From: Hansfordia pulvinata
Taxonomy: Eukaryota; Ascomycota; Sordariomycetes; Xylariales
Reading direction: 5' to 3'
DNA: 64,000 nucleotides
NCBI GenBank assembly: GCA_006538405.1
Contig: BJKQ01000021.1
Coordinates: 276,251 to 340,250, forward strand
In this document: one piece after another, positions 50,590 through 64,000 of the stretch
How the letters are laid out: each line of letters opens with the position of its first letter
Numbering within the stretch: position 1 is the stretch's first letter
Position numbers and translations under genes: made by a program
The notes under the pieces: model-generated
Database searches by the model: none
What the model saw: the letters and a program-made list of their open reading frames with translations, nothing else
What the model was told of the DNA's origin: nothing

Positions 50590-51790
50590 TATTATTAACC
50601 TTATTATTACTTAATTATAAAAGTAAGTAAAGCTTATATTACTTTTTATTATTTATTTACTTTAATTTTAAATTAAATACGTATAAGTGTTATTACGTGT
50701 TTCACGTTATTATTTTATTATAAAAGTAAGTAAGTTTTATATTACTTTTTATTATTTATTTACCTTTACTTTTAAACTTTATACGTATAAGCGTTATAAC
50801 GCGATCCTTATTATTACTTAACCGTAAAAGTAAATAAAAGATATATTACCCTTTTATTAATTTACTTTAACTTTTTTATTATATATATATAAGCGTTATT
50901 ACCCGTTCTTTATTATTATTTAACTTTAAAAGTAAATAACCTTAATATTTTAATTATATATATATTAACACCGTAACGTAACCCTTATTTATTTAATTAT
51001 AAAAGTAAATAAAAGATATATTGCCCTTTTATTAATTTACTTTAACTTTTTTATTATTTATATTTAAACACCGCGGCGCGACCTTTATTATTACTTAACC
51101 GTAAAAGTAAATAAAAGATATATCGTTTTTTTTATTAATTTACCTTAACTTTTTTATTATTTATATTTAAACATTATAACGCGACCTTTATTATTACTTA
51201 ACCGTAAAAGTAAATAAAGGATATATTACTTTTTTTATTAATTTACTTTAACTTTTTTATTATATATATATAAGCACCGTTACTTATTCTTTATTATTAT
51301 TTAACTTTAAAAATAAATAAAAAATAAATAACCTTAATATTTTAATTATATATATATTAACACCGTAACGCGACCCTTATTCACTTAACCGTAAAAGTAA
51401 ATAAAAAATATATCGCTTTTTTATTAATTTACTTTAACTTTTTTATTATTTATATTTAAACACCGTAGCGCGACCCTTATTATTATTTAATTATAAAAGT
51501 AAATAAAGGATATATCGCCCTTTTTATCGGTCCGCTTTAATTTTTTTATTATATATATATAAGCATTGTTACTTATTCTTTATTATTACTTAATTTTAAA
51601 AGTAAATAAGTATCGTATCGCCTTTTTATTAATCCGTTTTAATATCTTAATTATATATATATTAACATCGCGGCGCGACCCTTATTATTATTAAGTCGTA
51701 AAAGTAAATAAAGGATATATCGCTTTTTTATTAATTTACTTTAATAAATTATTATTATATATTTTAATATTATTACACGATCCCTTTTAT
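50590..51790 (+). repeat. Subtelomeric satellite of ~100-bp modules
   Basis: The phrase GTAAAAGTAAATAAA (or ATAAAAGTAAATAAA) recurs at 50824, 50999, 51101, 51204, 51391, 51492 and 51698, giving spacings near 101-103 or 175-206 bp. Each is followed by TTAATTTACTTTAACTTTTT and preceded by a CGCGACC-type remnant. Two alternating module types explain the two spacings. Confidence 0.8.
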
Positions 51791-54700
51791 TAATTAATTA
51801 TAAAAGCGAGTAAGGCTTATAATATAATATACGCGCTTAATAGCTTAATTAAATTAAAGTTATTTAACACGTAATTATAAATATTATTATATACGTATAA
51901 TATATAATTAATAAATAAATATATTAATTCCTTATTTAATATTAAATTAAGTCTTTAAGCACTTTATACGTATTAATTATATATTATAATCCCTCTTATT
52001 AAATAAGCAGACCACCCGTTAGCTCCCTTTTTAAAAACTGCTTTAATATAAATAATATTAAAATAGTTTTTAAACACTTAAATTTATATTAATAATAAAC
52101 TATTTAATAAATACTTAAATATAATTAAGTTATATTATTAAATTAAACCGGGTTAATTTTTAAAGGTGATTAATAAACACTTTTAATAATTAATATATAT
52201 ATATATTAATTATTTAAGTAAATTAAGAAAAGACCGTTATTTATAAGTTATTAAGATCGATAAATATATAAAACACTTACCTTTAAATATTTAATCTTAC
52301 GTATCTTTATAAAAAATAAAAAGTAATTATAAAATCCTTATTCTTTTATAAAGAAACTTAATATTATATTATTAATTAATTTAAGTAAAGTTTATAAATA
52401 TTAAGCTTACCACTTAATTAATATTAATAGGCTAACCGTTATATATATATTTATATAAGATAAAAGGGTAAGTAAAAAATAAAACGAAAATTAATTAAGT
52501 AAATAAGTATAATATAAGCCTTATATAAACATAATTAAGTCCGTAATAAAAGCTATAAGATCTTTTAATAACTTAACACCACTTATTAATATTTAAACGC
52601 CTTTTAATATAATAAAATTCGTACTTTAAAGGTTAATATCACTTTATAAGTATATACTTATATAACCTTATATTAAAGATTTAAGTAATTTTAATTATAT
52701 AATCTTACCGTAAAGTAACGAAACGACTTTAAATTATTATACTTATTATAAATATTAAACGTAATAAAAAAAAAGGACATAACTTATACTTATTAATAAG
52801 TTTAAATTATCCGTAACGCTTAATTTAATTATAATATAAAACGTGTAATTTAAATTAAAGATCACGAATAAAGCACCTTATAAAACGAATAAATCCTTAA
52901 TATTATATTTATTCACTTTTACTTATTAATACCACCTTTACCTTTATTAAGTATAAGATTATCCTTATAATAAGTAATAATTATCTCGTAATAAAAAGCA
53001 ATAATTAATATTTTAATATAAAATAAGTAACTTACTTTAACCTTTATTATTACACCTTTAATTTAAGCGTATTTAAATTTATATTAAATTAATATTATTA
53101 ATAACCGACTCCACTCTTATTTTAAAACGTAATATACCTTACGCTTTACGTAATATTAAGTTATCGTTTATAATTATAAGCTTTAATAAGACTTAATTTA
53201 TATTAAAATAAAAATATTAAGCTTAAGTTTAAAACTTATAATTAATTAATAAAACGTATACCGGATCACGTATATTAAATAGTAATTAATTAAATAATAT
53301 ATATAATAAGCTTTACGATTAATAAGTTAATTTTTATAATTCTTAATTTAACCTTTAATTATCCTTTATTTTAATAAGCTTTATTTTAACCTTTATATTA
53401 TAATATTAATATTAACTTAAAAGATATAAAATCGCTTATACCTTTATACCGTTTAAGCGGTAATAAAGCCTTATTTTAACCTTTACCGACCACTTTTAAC
53501 CGTTAATAAGCGCTCTGATTAATAATATCGTTAATTTATATAATAAGAATATTAAACTTAAGCTATAAAATTATAACTTAAAGATTATTTAATAAGATAA
53601 CCTTATATTAAAAATAATCGCTTTATAACTTATCTTACGCTTTAATTTTTAAGTTAACCTTATTACTTTATAACGGTCGTTTATTTAATATTAAGCTGTA
53701 ATTAACCCTTACTTATAAATTATTTATTATTAATTATACGTTTTTCCGGCTGTATTATAAGATGTTATAAACCTTATATTTAAGCCTTTTAAAAGCCTTT
53801 TTATTAATATATTCTTTACGCTTTTTATTATACTTAATATAAAATTATATTATAACGTATTTAAAATAAAATTATTATAATTAATAACTTAAACTTATTA
53901 TTAAATATAAGTATTAACACCGATACCACTAATAATAATACCTTTATTATAATATTATTTATTTTTAAAATAAAAAGCGAGTTTAAAGCGAGTAATAACG
54001 ATATAAATATAATAAATACCGCTTTTAATAATATTAAGATAACCGATATTACCTTAATAACGTAATTATAAAATAAGCACTTTTATTTATTATTAAAAGC
54101 ATTTATTATATTAACCGTTTAATAAAATTAATCTTAAGTAAAAAGATTAATATTAAAGATCTTAAAAGGTATAACACCTTTTAAAAACGATAGCTCGCTT
54201 ATTAATAAAATAAGAAACACCTTAACACTTATATAAAAAAGCTTTTATATCCCGCTTAATCTTAATAATAAGGTATAAATTAATAATATAATAAAAGAAA
54301 ATACGTATATATAAAATATTTATTAACCTTTAAAAGATTTACTCTCCGTGTCGTATCTTAAAAATAAACCTAATAACGGTTAAATTAAATAAGGATATAT
54401 AAATAAAAGTTAAGATTATAACTTTTATTATAATAATTATAAGGTATTAATAAATAAGAGTTTATTAAGTGTAATTACATTAACGCTTATTAACCTTATA
54501 CACGTATAAGCGAGACGGATAAAAAGTAACCTTAATTTTAAAGTATTAACTTATATAATATAATTACCTTATTAAAACCCTTTTTTAACTTAAAGACTTA
54601 CCTTACTTATTCCGTTTATATTACCTTTAACCGCGTTATAAATTACTTACTTTAACGTAAAGGCGCCGGACTTAAATAAAGATAATAAAAACGATAAATT

Positions 54701-56374
54701 ATTTAACTTTAAAAGTATCTTTAATATTAAATTAACCTTTTATTAATTACCACCTTAAACTTAATTTAATATTTTAAGTCTTATTAAACACGTAAGTTAA
54801 TAAGTAAGCAGTAACGTACGGTGAATTAACCGATTAAATAACGATGATAACGTTATTAATAAATACACCTTTTTACTTTAATAATATAAGAATAAAATAT
54901 AAATTCCTTATTACCTTAATAAGGAAATTAACCTGTTTTTATAAGATTAATTAAAATATTTTAAACCCTTAAAAAAGGCTTAATATAATAAACCACTTAT
55001 ATATAAAAGTATTACCGTTATAATTATTAAGCAATTATAAGCTATATTTAACCTTACTTACACTTATTATATGTTCCGAATATTACACTTTATTAAGATT
55101 AATATAAATGCTTATTAAAGACTGCCCCGGTTTTAATATTTAAATTAAAATAATTTTTAAAGCCCCTCCTTTTAACTTATTTACACTTTTAACCCGCTTA
55201 AAGCGATTATTTAATATCGTAACTTACTTAAATATTAAGCGTACTTAAAAGTTAATTAAACCACTTAAGATAAATAATAACTTAATTAAAGAAAGTTAAA
55301 CTCTTAATAAAGCGTTTTAACACTTAAAGCGCGTTATTAATTATAATAATATTAATAACCACTTATATTAACTTTTAAAGAATAACACTTAAAGTTATAA
55401 TCGGCTTAATAATAATATTTAATAAAATAAACTTTTATTTAATAAAGATTAACCCCCCCTCTCTTTTTATAAAAGTTAAATAAAGATATCCGGCTTTAAT
55501 ATTTAAGTTATTAAGTTATACGATATAAATAGTTATATTATGCACTTAAAAAGCCTTACGGTTATCGATAATAGCTTTTTTATAAGATATACTTTTATAT
55601 ATAAATTTAAAGTAATTTAAAACTTATACGTATAATTCTTTACCGTTAACCCTTATAAGTGTTATAATATTAAGCTTAATAAATTTAAAAACATAAATAA
55701 GGTATACGTTTATATTATATTTTTATATATAAAAGTCCGATTAAAAAAGACTTAACACCTTTTAAATTAACTCGTGTAATTATTTATTAATAAGTGCCTT
55801 TTTTAATTATACGTATATTTTACTTTAATAACACTTTATAATAACACTTATAAAATTACTTACACACGCTTATTAAAGTAATAATCTTATTTAACGTACT
55901 TAAAGCTATATAAAGTAACCGATATATCGTACTTAAATATACCGTGTTATATAAAAACGTGCTTAAATTTTATATTACTTTTCATTATTAATATAACGTA
56001 AAGCTTAATAATAACGATAAGCCCTTAAATATGTTTTAAAAACTTATTTTATTTTTATAAGCTTACGGTTTTAAGGACGTTATATAAGGTTACCCCTTTT
56101 TTAAGGTAATAAATAAGTTTAATCACTTATTTAATAATAAGCTTAATAAGCGTTTTATTAATAAAAAGGGTTATTAAATCGACTTTAACTTTAAAGACGT
56201 GCCGTGCTTTATAATTAATAAGATATAATTACGTAAAGGCATAATATTAATATATAAGCTTAATTACCTTAATTAGCTCCGGAACGGCGATTTAAAGCAC
56301 TTATTTATTAGCTTTATTAATTAAAAGTATATAATAAACCTTATAAAGGATATTAAATATATAAACCTTATTAA

Positions 56375-56558
56375 TGTTATAAGGAGAAGTCTTAACTTAG
56401 CTTAATGCATTCCTATACGAGACCAGCATGAACTCCTTATAAATACCCCTTAGATCTCTTATTAAACGTGGAGGTTTAAGGTTTAATTCTTATTTATTAC
56501 ATACCTTATATTACCTTTTTAACACTGCTTTACTTAATCGTGTCTTTTACTTATAATA
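56375..56558 (+). repeat. Left LTR of element 2
   Basis: 184 bp. It keeps more C and G (for example CTTAATGCATTCC and ACACTG) than the right copy. Confidence 0.87.
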
Positions 56559-59500
56559 ATTTTAAACCTTCGCTTTTTAATCACTTAAAATAATAGCTTT
56601 TACCGCCGAGAACGACGATATTAAAAAGGGATTATCTTATACTTAACCAGCCGATCCACCTTAAATCGCCGATAAATAGTAATTATCACCTTTATAAAAC
56701 GGGAATAATTTTTAAAAAGATTAAAATAACGACTTATCTCTTTTATAAGTAAAAGAAAGACGATTACGAAGGCGATTAAATAATATATTAATAAATACGG
56801 ATAATATTTAAAAGAGATTATAAAAGTTAAAGATCTTTAACTTAACACGTAATAAGGTACGAAACTTAAACTAATAATAACCGCGTTATCGATTAAAACG
56901 CGAAGGACTCGAGTAGCGCTTAAAGTCGAATCGCCCTTAAAATAAAGGTGATTTTTAAGAGTAAGGAACCCCCTCCTTAAAGTTAAACTTAAATTTAAAG
57001 GAAGACTTATATATTAAGCCGCTTAAATTTATAAGCCCCTTAAATATAGGCCGTTACGTTAATGCAAATAATATTAAGGCGCTTAATATAAAGTTTACTT
57101 TCTTTTAATAAGATGCTTAACGGGTTAATTATAAGACTGTCTTTTAAGCTTCCTTAAAACGTATACGAAACGGTAAGGAGAAGGTTATCTTTAATTATAA
57201 AAAGTTAAATAAGACCTATAAAGGCTTATACCGGACTTATTATAAGATATTATCTTAAAAAGAGCTATATACCTTTAAGGGAAGTTAATAAGAATTTATA
57301 AAATAAATTAAGTTTATTATTAAACACTTTATTTATAAGCAAGTGGCTTTAAATACGTAACGGGAGTAAGCCGCTTAACGTTTAAGTTAAGATCCCTGTT
57401 AATTTAACCAGTATTTAATTAAGTTAAAGTATTAACTTAAGTTTTATACTAATCGGGAACGGGCCTTATTATTTTTAAGGAAGTTACTCTTTATATTACG
57501 AGATAATATTTTTAATTATATAATTAAGCTGCTTATTAAGCGTATAATAATAATGAAGCTTATTACTTAACGTTAAGAATTATTAAGTATAAAGGAAAAA
57601 AAGTTTATTAAAAAGACCTTTTAATATAAAGACGATACGTTATTAAAAAACTCTTAAAACATACTCGGTAACGTTAATAATAAAAATTAATAAAAGAAAT
57701 ATAAAGATAATAATAATTTAAAGTTAAACGACCTTAATATTAAAAAGTAAAAGCCTGCCGATTAAAAGAAGGGTGTTACTTATTATTATTATAATAAGAA
57801 AGGTTATATTAAATTAAAATACCGTAAGTTAAAGGTAAAGCAAGAAAAGGATAAAAACCCACCCGGAAACCCTGCGAATTAGCTAAGAAAATAAGTAAAA
57901 GGGTAGTATAAGCCTTTATATGTTCTGCCCTTAATCCATATTAATTTATAGATTTGCTTATACGGTTTTATATGCCTTACTTAATACGGCCACTTTATAA
58001 GGGAGCTTTAAAGTTAAGTACATATATAAACTTAAATACTTACTTAAAGGTTAATTTAATTAATTTAAACTTTATAGCTTAATATAAATTGAATCGGGCC
58101 TTAATAAAGCTTATATCCTTTACGGATATGGCACGAATACTTATTAAAACTTATAAATCTTATTAAGTAACGGTGACACTTTAAAATAATAAAGGGATTA
58201 AGCGAACTTTATAAGTTCTTTATTTAATAATTAACCGGGACCTTAAATTATTTAATAGCTTATTACTTTTATTTAACGGTATTATAATTTAAAAGCGAAT
58301 CACGTTATAATTAAGTATAAGTTATTAATAATTTAAGTATAACTCGATTAAATTTATATTAAAGTTACGCCGGAAATTCCGACGGACTTAAAATAAGAGC
58401 ACTTATTATTACGTAATAATGTAAGTGGACTTTAATTTATTAATAAAGATAATAAACATTTTTACGGGCTAAAATCGTGGGGAAATCGAGCTTATTCTTA
58501 CTTATCTTTAAGAGTTTAAAGAGTTCTTTAATATAAATAACGTTATTAAGCTCTTTTCGTATAAAAGGGCTGATTATATTATTAATTTATAATTAAGTAA
58601 GGATCCTTTATATATACTTATTTATTTATTAACGAATAATAAATTATAAGAATTACGTAAGTTCATTAAAAAGATATAAAGTATTAAAAAGATAAGGCTA
58701 TTAAAAAGCTTAATAAAGGTCCTTATCCTCTTCGTTTTTAAATATAATAAAACGCTTTATTTATATATGGATTATAAAGGACTTAATAAGGTAACGATTA
58801 AGAATCGGTATACATTACCTTTTATTTTAAAGCTGTTTAATAAAGTGTTAAAAGCTTATATTTTTAATAAGTTAAACTTAAAGGATACGTATTACCGTAT
58901 ACGTATATATTAAGGCGATAAGTGGAAGACTGCGTTTCGTACTTAATACGGGTATTACGAGTTCCTGGTTATACTTATAAGCTTAAGTAATGCTTTTATT
59001 ATTTTTTAAGCTTATATTAATAAAGTGTTAAAGGATTAACTTAATAATATATGTGTTATTTATTTAAACGATATTTTTATTTACTTTAAGGATAACGAAA
59101 CATATACGAAACACTTACGAATAGTGATTTAAGCATTGCTTAATACGGGCCTTTATATTAAGCCGTTAAAGTGCTAATTTTTTAAGGAGTCCTTAAAGTT
59201 TTTAAGATATATAATCTTTATTAAAGGAATTTTTATAAACCTTATAAGGGTTAATATAATCACTTATTAGCCTTTATTAAAGTCTTAATATAATATTTAA
59301 GTCTTTATCGGCTTTATTAACTTTTACCGACGTTTTATAAACGGATTCTCGAGGATTACTTCTTTTTTAATTAATTATTTAAAGAAGTTTAAATCCTTAT
59401 TAAAGCCTAAAAGAGATAGGTTCTTTAATATATTAATTAAAAAGGCGTTTTTTAGCTTAATTTAAGTATTTAAGGAAGCTCCCTTATTACTTTACTTTAA

Positions 59501-62500
59501 TTTAAAGAAGTATATATATATGGAAACCGATGCTTTAAGCTTAAGCATGTTTAAGATCCTTTTACAGCTTAATAAAAGAGGCAAATAGCATTTAATAGCG
59601 TTTTAATCTTATAAGCTATTTAAGGCCGAATCGCGGTATATTATAAGTGATTAAAAGATGCTTATAATAATAAGCAGTTTTAAGCATTAACGATATTACT
59701 TATAAGGCTTTAAGTTCTTTACGGAAATTTTAAGTGATTATAATAATTTACGTATGTTTATAAAGTTTATACGCTTAAATAATTAATAAGTTAAGTGGCT
59801 CTTATTTTTTAACCCTTTTAACTTTAAGATTAAGTATTAACCAAGGAAGCGAAACCTTACCGATCTGCCCTTAAAACGGTTAAATTATTAAGGCGATAAG
59901 CTTAATAACTTAAAACTCTTACTTATAATAAAATAAAAGCTTAAAGTAAAGAACGATAACGTTAACGGTCAACTTATTAACCCTTCGGTATACGTTATCA
60001 CCGCTTTTAAGGTATATAAAGTATAAGTAATTACATAAAGCCGTGCACGTAACGCTGTAAAATAAGACACCTTATATAAGGAGAAACCGTTTATAATATT
60101 AAAAGAGCTTTTAATATAAGCTTAAGGAAAAGATATAAAATATATTAAGATTCGTGAGAGAATCGACGTATATTTAAATTAAATTATATAAGGGCCCCTT
60201 TTATATTATAAAGGGAAGATATTTATACTTATTAAGGATAATATTAAATATTAATTATTATAAATGCATTATAACGATTTATTAATAAGGCACTTTAAAG
60301 TTAATAAAATATTAAAATTAATCAGCCGAAAGTTTTATTAATTATTATAAGAAGTAAAAGTTTAAGTATATATTAAGTAATATGAAATCTATATAAGTTT
60401 AAAGGCGAAACGCTACCGACCTTACGGTGAACTATAAAGCTTATTAATATTAAATACTCTTATATAAGAGCTATTTATAAACTTTATTATAAGCTTATTA
60501 AAGGCATAATATTAAAGGTAATAAGTAAATAATATCCTTATCCTTATAAATAAGTTCTTAAAATTATATATGTTTTAAGCCGTTTTAAACACGATTATAA
60601 TAAAAGAGCTTATTACGTTATTATATATCGAAGTTTATTATAAGTTCGGTAACTTTAAAGGTATATTAACGGATAAAGGCTTATTATTTATTAATTAATA
60701 TTAATTTAACTTATATTACCACTTATATATTAAAAAGAGGTATTTAATTACGTTTTATATATAAACCGATAAGTAAATAAAACGTATAAATATTATACTC
60801 GAAACATACTTACACTGCTTTATATAAGGATAAATAAAGTGTTAATTAATATTATTAATAAACGCGTACTTTACGATTAATAATAATATAAACGCGTTAA
60901 TAAAATAAAGCCCTTTTTAAACACTATACGGTTAATAACTTAACTTACTTAATATTAAGTATATCGCCCGTAAAGGAGAAAGTATATTAATCCTTATAAT
61001 AAAAGATAAGTTAAAAAAGCTAGCGAATTTACGATAAACACTATAAGAAAAGTGGTATAAAGCAGTAAAGCGATAATAAAAGTATTATAATAAAAAGTAT
61101 TAACCTTTATAATTATAAAAGGGTTAATTAATGGCCTTATTGATTATAAACTTTTATATAAAGTATAAGAAAATTTTATTAAAGTATATAAGACCATTCC
61201 GGATCTTAAAGTTAATAAGCCATATAATATATAAGCTTATATTACCCTTAAAATATAACCGAATTTACGACGTATTTTTAATTTAATATTTAAAGTCTTA
61301 AACCGCTTATACGTATAACCCGTTACTTATACCGGACCTTAATAATAAGGACAAGTAAAAAGTAAAAAACGTTATTAATTACCGCGTTAATAAGGGTATA
61401 AATTATTATAAGGTGAAATAAGTAAAGTGGCCTTATAAGTATAATTAATAAATGTATAAGGACGATATGTAAAATATAAAGCAAGTAATTATTAAGTTCT
61501 TAAAAAGCATTAAGGTAAAATAATCTTTTATTAATAAGATTTTAAAGAAAACATTTAAGTTAAAGGGCTTAAAACGGCCTTAAAACCCCTTTTATTAAGG
61601 TGCGAATTTATAAGTTATTTATAGCTCGATTATAGGAAGTTATATTCTTTAAAAAGGGATTTAAAACCCCTTTAATTTAAAATTAAATTATAAACGCATT
61701 AAATACCTTATAAGTACCCTTTAACTTTTAATAATAAATAAAAGGAGTAAAGGCGTTTTTAATATTAAGGTAATCACGCTTTAAGATAAGGCCAGGCTTT
61801 TTACTTATAAGATCTTATATATTTTATACGTATTAAGTAATAATAACATATTAAGCTTAATAGCTTTAAGCCTTAATAAGGCACGATAATATTATTATTT
61901 TAATATAAAATTCCTTTTTAATCTCGGATTACGGAAACCTTTATTAAAATAAATTAAAACCCTTATAAAATAAGCATGATTAAAAGGGTACTTATTACTT
62001 TAAGTTTAATAAGTAAGATTATATAAACACGAGTTTAACGTGCTTATATAATAACGACGCGGTAATCGTTACGCGTATTATTAATAATCTTTTTAATATT
62101 AAATAAACCTTACTTTACTTTATATGTAATTATAAGGGATTTAAAGGCCTTTCTTAAGCGAAATTATATTAAAGCGATATCTTTTTATTACTTCTCTTTA
62201 TTAAAGCGAACATTCTTTTTTAATAAATATCGGACACGGAATTAAAAAGAATCGCGAAGCGTATAACGTTATGCTTAAGTATAATAAGCAATTATATATA
62301 AATAAGATATTAAAAAACCTTTATAAGGATTCGTAAAGGTATTAAAAGGAATTCGACTTATAAGCTTATAAGTATAATTACCCTTTTAATAATAAGTATA
62401 AGTAAAACTTTTAAGTTAATTAAACTTATAAATGACCTTAAACGGGATATAATACTTAAATTAATAAGCGTGGATAGTTACGCTTATATATTTTTTATAA

Positions 62501-63451
62501 AATTTCAAGGCAGCGACGGCCGATTTATGTTTACCGTATGCCTTATTTTTAATATAAATGCCTTATTAATAAGGCTTTTTAAAAGGGGTTTTATTTATAA
62601 CGGTACCACGGCGCTTTTATATAAGAGTTAATAATAATTTAACCGGGTATTAAAAGGGTTTTATAATATAAGATTTTTAAACCTTACGTTTTAAAATAAA
62701 GGTAATAACAACGCCGTTACACTTATTTTTAAAAGTTAACTTAAAGGTAATGGTGTTCTTATTATTATAAGGTTTATTAAAAGTCCGAATAATCGAGTTA
62801 TCGCTTCCGCCTTAATTATAGGACGATCTAAGCGGGTTTTAAAGGGGATTTATAAGCTTTCCTTTATTTTTATTTTCAAAATTATTAAGGGTGTTAATAA
62901 GGTTTTTATTATTATTAAATTAATTATTTAATAACTTTAACTCGGGGTCGTTAAGCTCGTTATCAATTATATTAAAAATTAAAAAAAGGAGAAATCCGAT
63001 TAAGCGGAAAGGGTATAAATAAGGTGCGAATAATAAAGGAGCCGAAAGGGAAGACCTTAAGATTAATAAAAAAAGGAATATAAAGTTAAGAAAAGTGGTA
63101 TTATTTTATATTTAAGGAGATAACGGATTAAAGCGCATTAATTATATAAGAGCGTGCGATTATTTATTAATTATATAAATTAAAGAAATCTATATATAAT
63201 ATATTTTTTAATTAATTATTATAATAAAGTAAACGTATACGTAACAGGCGTAAGTCGTTAACGACTCCTTTACGATTATAAAGGTATTATTATATTAACT
63301 TAATAACGCTTAAACTAGTTATTATAATAATTAAAGTACGTACTTTAACACGTTAACCTTATTTTATTAACGTAAGCGCGGTACGTACCGTAGCCATATT
63401 ATATTATTATTAATAGCACCAAGCACGGGTTATTAAAAGGGAGACATTAAT

Positions 63452-63634
63452 TATTATAAAGAGAAGTCTTAACTTAACTTAATATATTCTTATACGAGAC
63501 CAGTATAAACTCCTTATAAATACCCTTAAATCTCTTATTAAACGTGGAGGTTTAAGGTTTAATTCTTATTTATTATATACCTTATATTACCTCTTTAATA
63601 TTGCTTTACTTAATCGTGTCTTTTACTTATAATA
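63452..63634 (+). repeat. Right LTR of element 2
   Basis: 183 bp. It differs from the left copy by transitions toward T/A and one deleted C. Confidence 0.87.
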
Positions 63635-63639
63635 ATTAA

Positions 63640-63943
63640 AGACCTTAAGTATTACACGCGTTTAATACTTTTTTAAGTTAAAGCATATAATATTATTAAG
63701 GAATTATTATACACGCTTAATAAAAAGCATATATACTTCTTAAACCTTAAGTTCTTAACCTTATACTTTAACTTAAAGTTATATATAACTTATACTTTTA
63801 TACTTAACGGCTTATACGTTAATACTTATATAAATAAGAAACGTATAATATCCTTTTTTAAATTATAAAAGTATAAGTTTTTTAATTATATTAACTTTTA
63901 AAAAGGGTAATAAAAGGTTAACTTATAAAGATATTATATTAGC
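63640..63943. other. AT-rich DNA between element 2 and the telomere
   Basis: About 300 bp of AT-rich sequence with no open frame or repeat I can identify. Confidence 0.5.
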
Positions 63944-64000
63944 TTAGGGTTAGGGTTAGGGTTAGGGTTAGGGTTAGGGTTAGGGTTAGGGTTAGGGTTA
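63944..64000 (+). repeat. Telomere, (TTAGGG)n
   Basis: Nine and a half perfect TTAGGG repeats run to the end of the window, with the G-rich strand 3'-outward. This is the right chromosome end, or the assembled part of it. Confidence 0.99.

Larger units (their letters stand above)
49401..56369. other. AT-rich, RIP-degraded subtelomeric block, unclassified
   Basis: No open frame of 60 codons on either strand. TA is extremely frequent and CA/TG are rare. The left part holds the two tandem arrays listed separately. From about 51800 to 56370 the DNA looks like mutated former coding or transposon sequence, but I could not identify a domain, LTR pair or inverted repeat in it. Confidence 0.6.
56375..63634 (+). 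mobile_element. RIP-inactivated Ty3/gypsy LTR retrotransposon near the telomere
   Basis: A 7260-bp element with LTRs at 56375-56558 and 63452-63634, which start TGTTATAAGGAG and TATTATAAAGAG. The same five bases, ATTAA, flank both ends (56370-56374 and 63635-63639), consistent with a target duplication. A purine tract (AAAAGGGAGA, about 63435) precedes the right LTR. Read through stops on the plus strand, the order is: a gag-type CCHC zinc-knuckle pattern at 57781-57822, reverse transcriptase at 58767-59090 (DYKGLNKVTIKNRYTLPFI; WKTAF; IYLNDIFIYF), and an integrase zinc-binding segment at about 60267-60430. RT before integrase is the Ty3/gypsy order. Many stops and loss of CA/TG mean it is dead. 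Confidence 0.9.

Noticed and set aside
29192..63943. CRISPR-like arrays or bacterial-type systems in the AT-rich tandem repeats
   Set aside because: The periodic arrays have no unique spacers between constant repeats, and the window is eukaryotic.

Overview
This window is the right end of a filamentous ascomycete chromosome, most likely a Sordariomycete. The last 57 bases are an uninterrupted run of the telomere repeat TTAGGG, G-rich strand 3'-outward. Genes carry short introns (about 53-158 nt) with fungal CTRAC branch sites. Housekeeping proteins have Pezizomycotina-like forms. AT-rich blocks show the signature of repeat-induced point mutation (RIP): CpA/TpG almost absent, TpA in great excess, and stops in every frame.

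Region 1 (1-16.3 kb) is a conserved gene block: the 3' end of a Ser/Thr-rich surface-type protein, then MSH2 (minus), TRM10 (plus, divergent from MSH2), GCD6/eIF2B-epsilon (minus, convergent with TRM10, with an apparent one-base frameshift) and SKN7 (minus, seven exons). Their roles (mismatch repair, tRNA m1G9 methylation, translation initiation, two-component stress transcription) are unrelated; I see no operon-like logic.

Region 2 (16.3-29.0 kb) is gene-poor, GC-balanced DNA. I support one gene here, a two-exon small secreted protein (25.88-26.29 kb), plus a weak relic of another secreted protein near 24.3-24.7 kb, two local tandem duplications, an A26 tract, and a 9-mer (TACGAGTAC) that recurs far more often than chance.

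Region 3 (29.0-39.5 kb) is a RIP-destroyed island. It holds a Ty3/gypsy LTR retrotransposon with paired 538-bp LTRs (29192-37165), then a 2.2-kb terminal-inverted-repeat DNA transposon (37351-39529).

Region 4 (39.5-49.4 kb) is an accessory island between AT-rich blocks: a broken C-terminal scrap of the chaperonin gene CCT4, an FAD-dependent monooxygenase, a two-exon secreted/membrane protein whose reading phase does not close, and a 162-residue six-cysteine secreted protein.

Region 5 (49.4-64.0 kb) is AT-rich subtelomere: a 34-bp-period minisatellite, a roughly 100-bp-module satellite, an unidentified RIP-degraded block, a second Ty3/gypsy element with ~184-bp LTRs and a 5-bp target duplication (56375-63634), then about 300 bp of AT-rich DNA and the telomere.

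I did not find a clearly novel multi-gene system. The points most worth a second look are the GCD6 frameshift, the RIP gradient across the paired LTRs, the TACGAGTAC motif, the CCT4 scrap, the TIR element, and the candidate secreted proteins beside AT-rich blocks.
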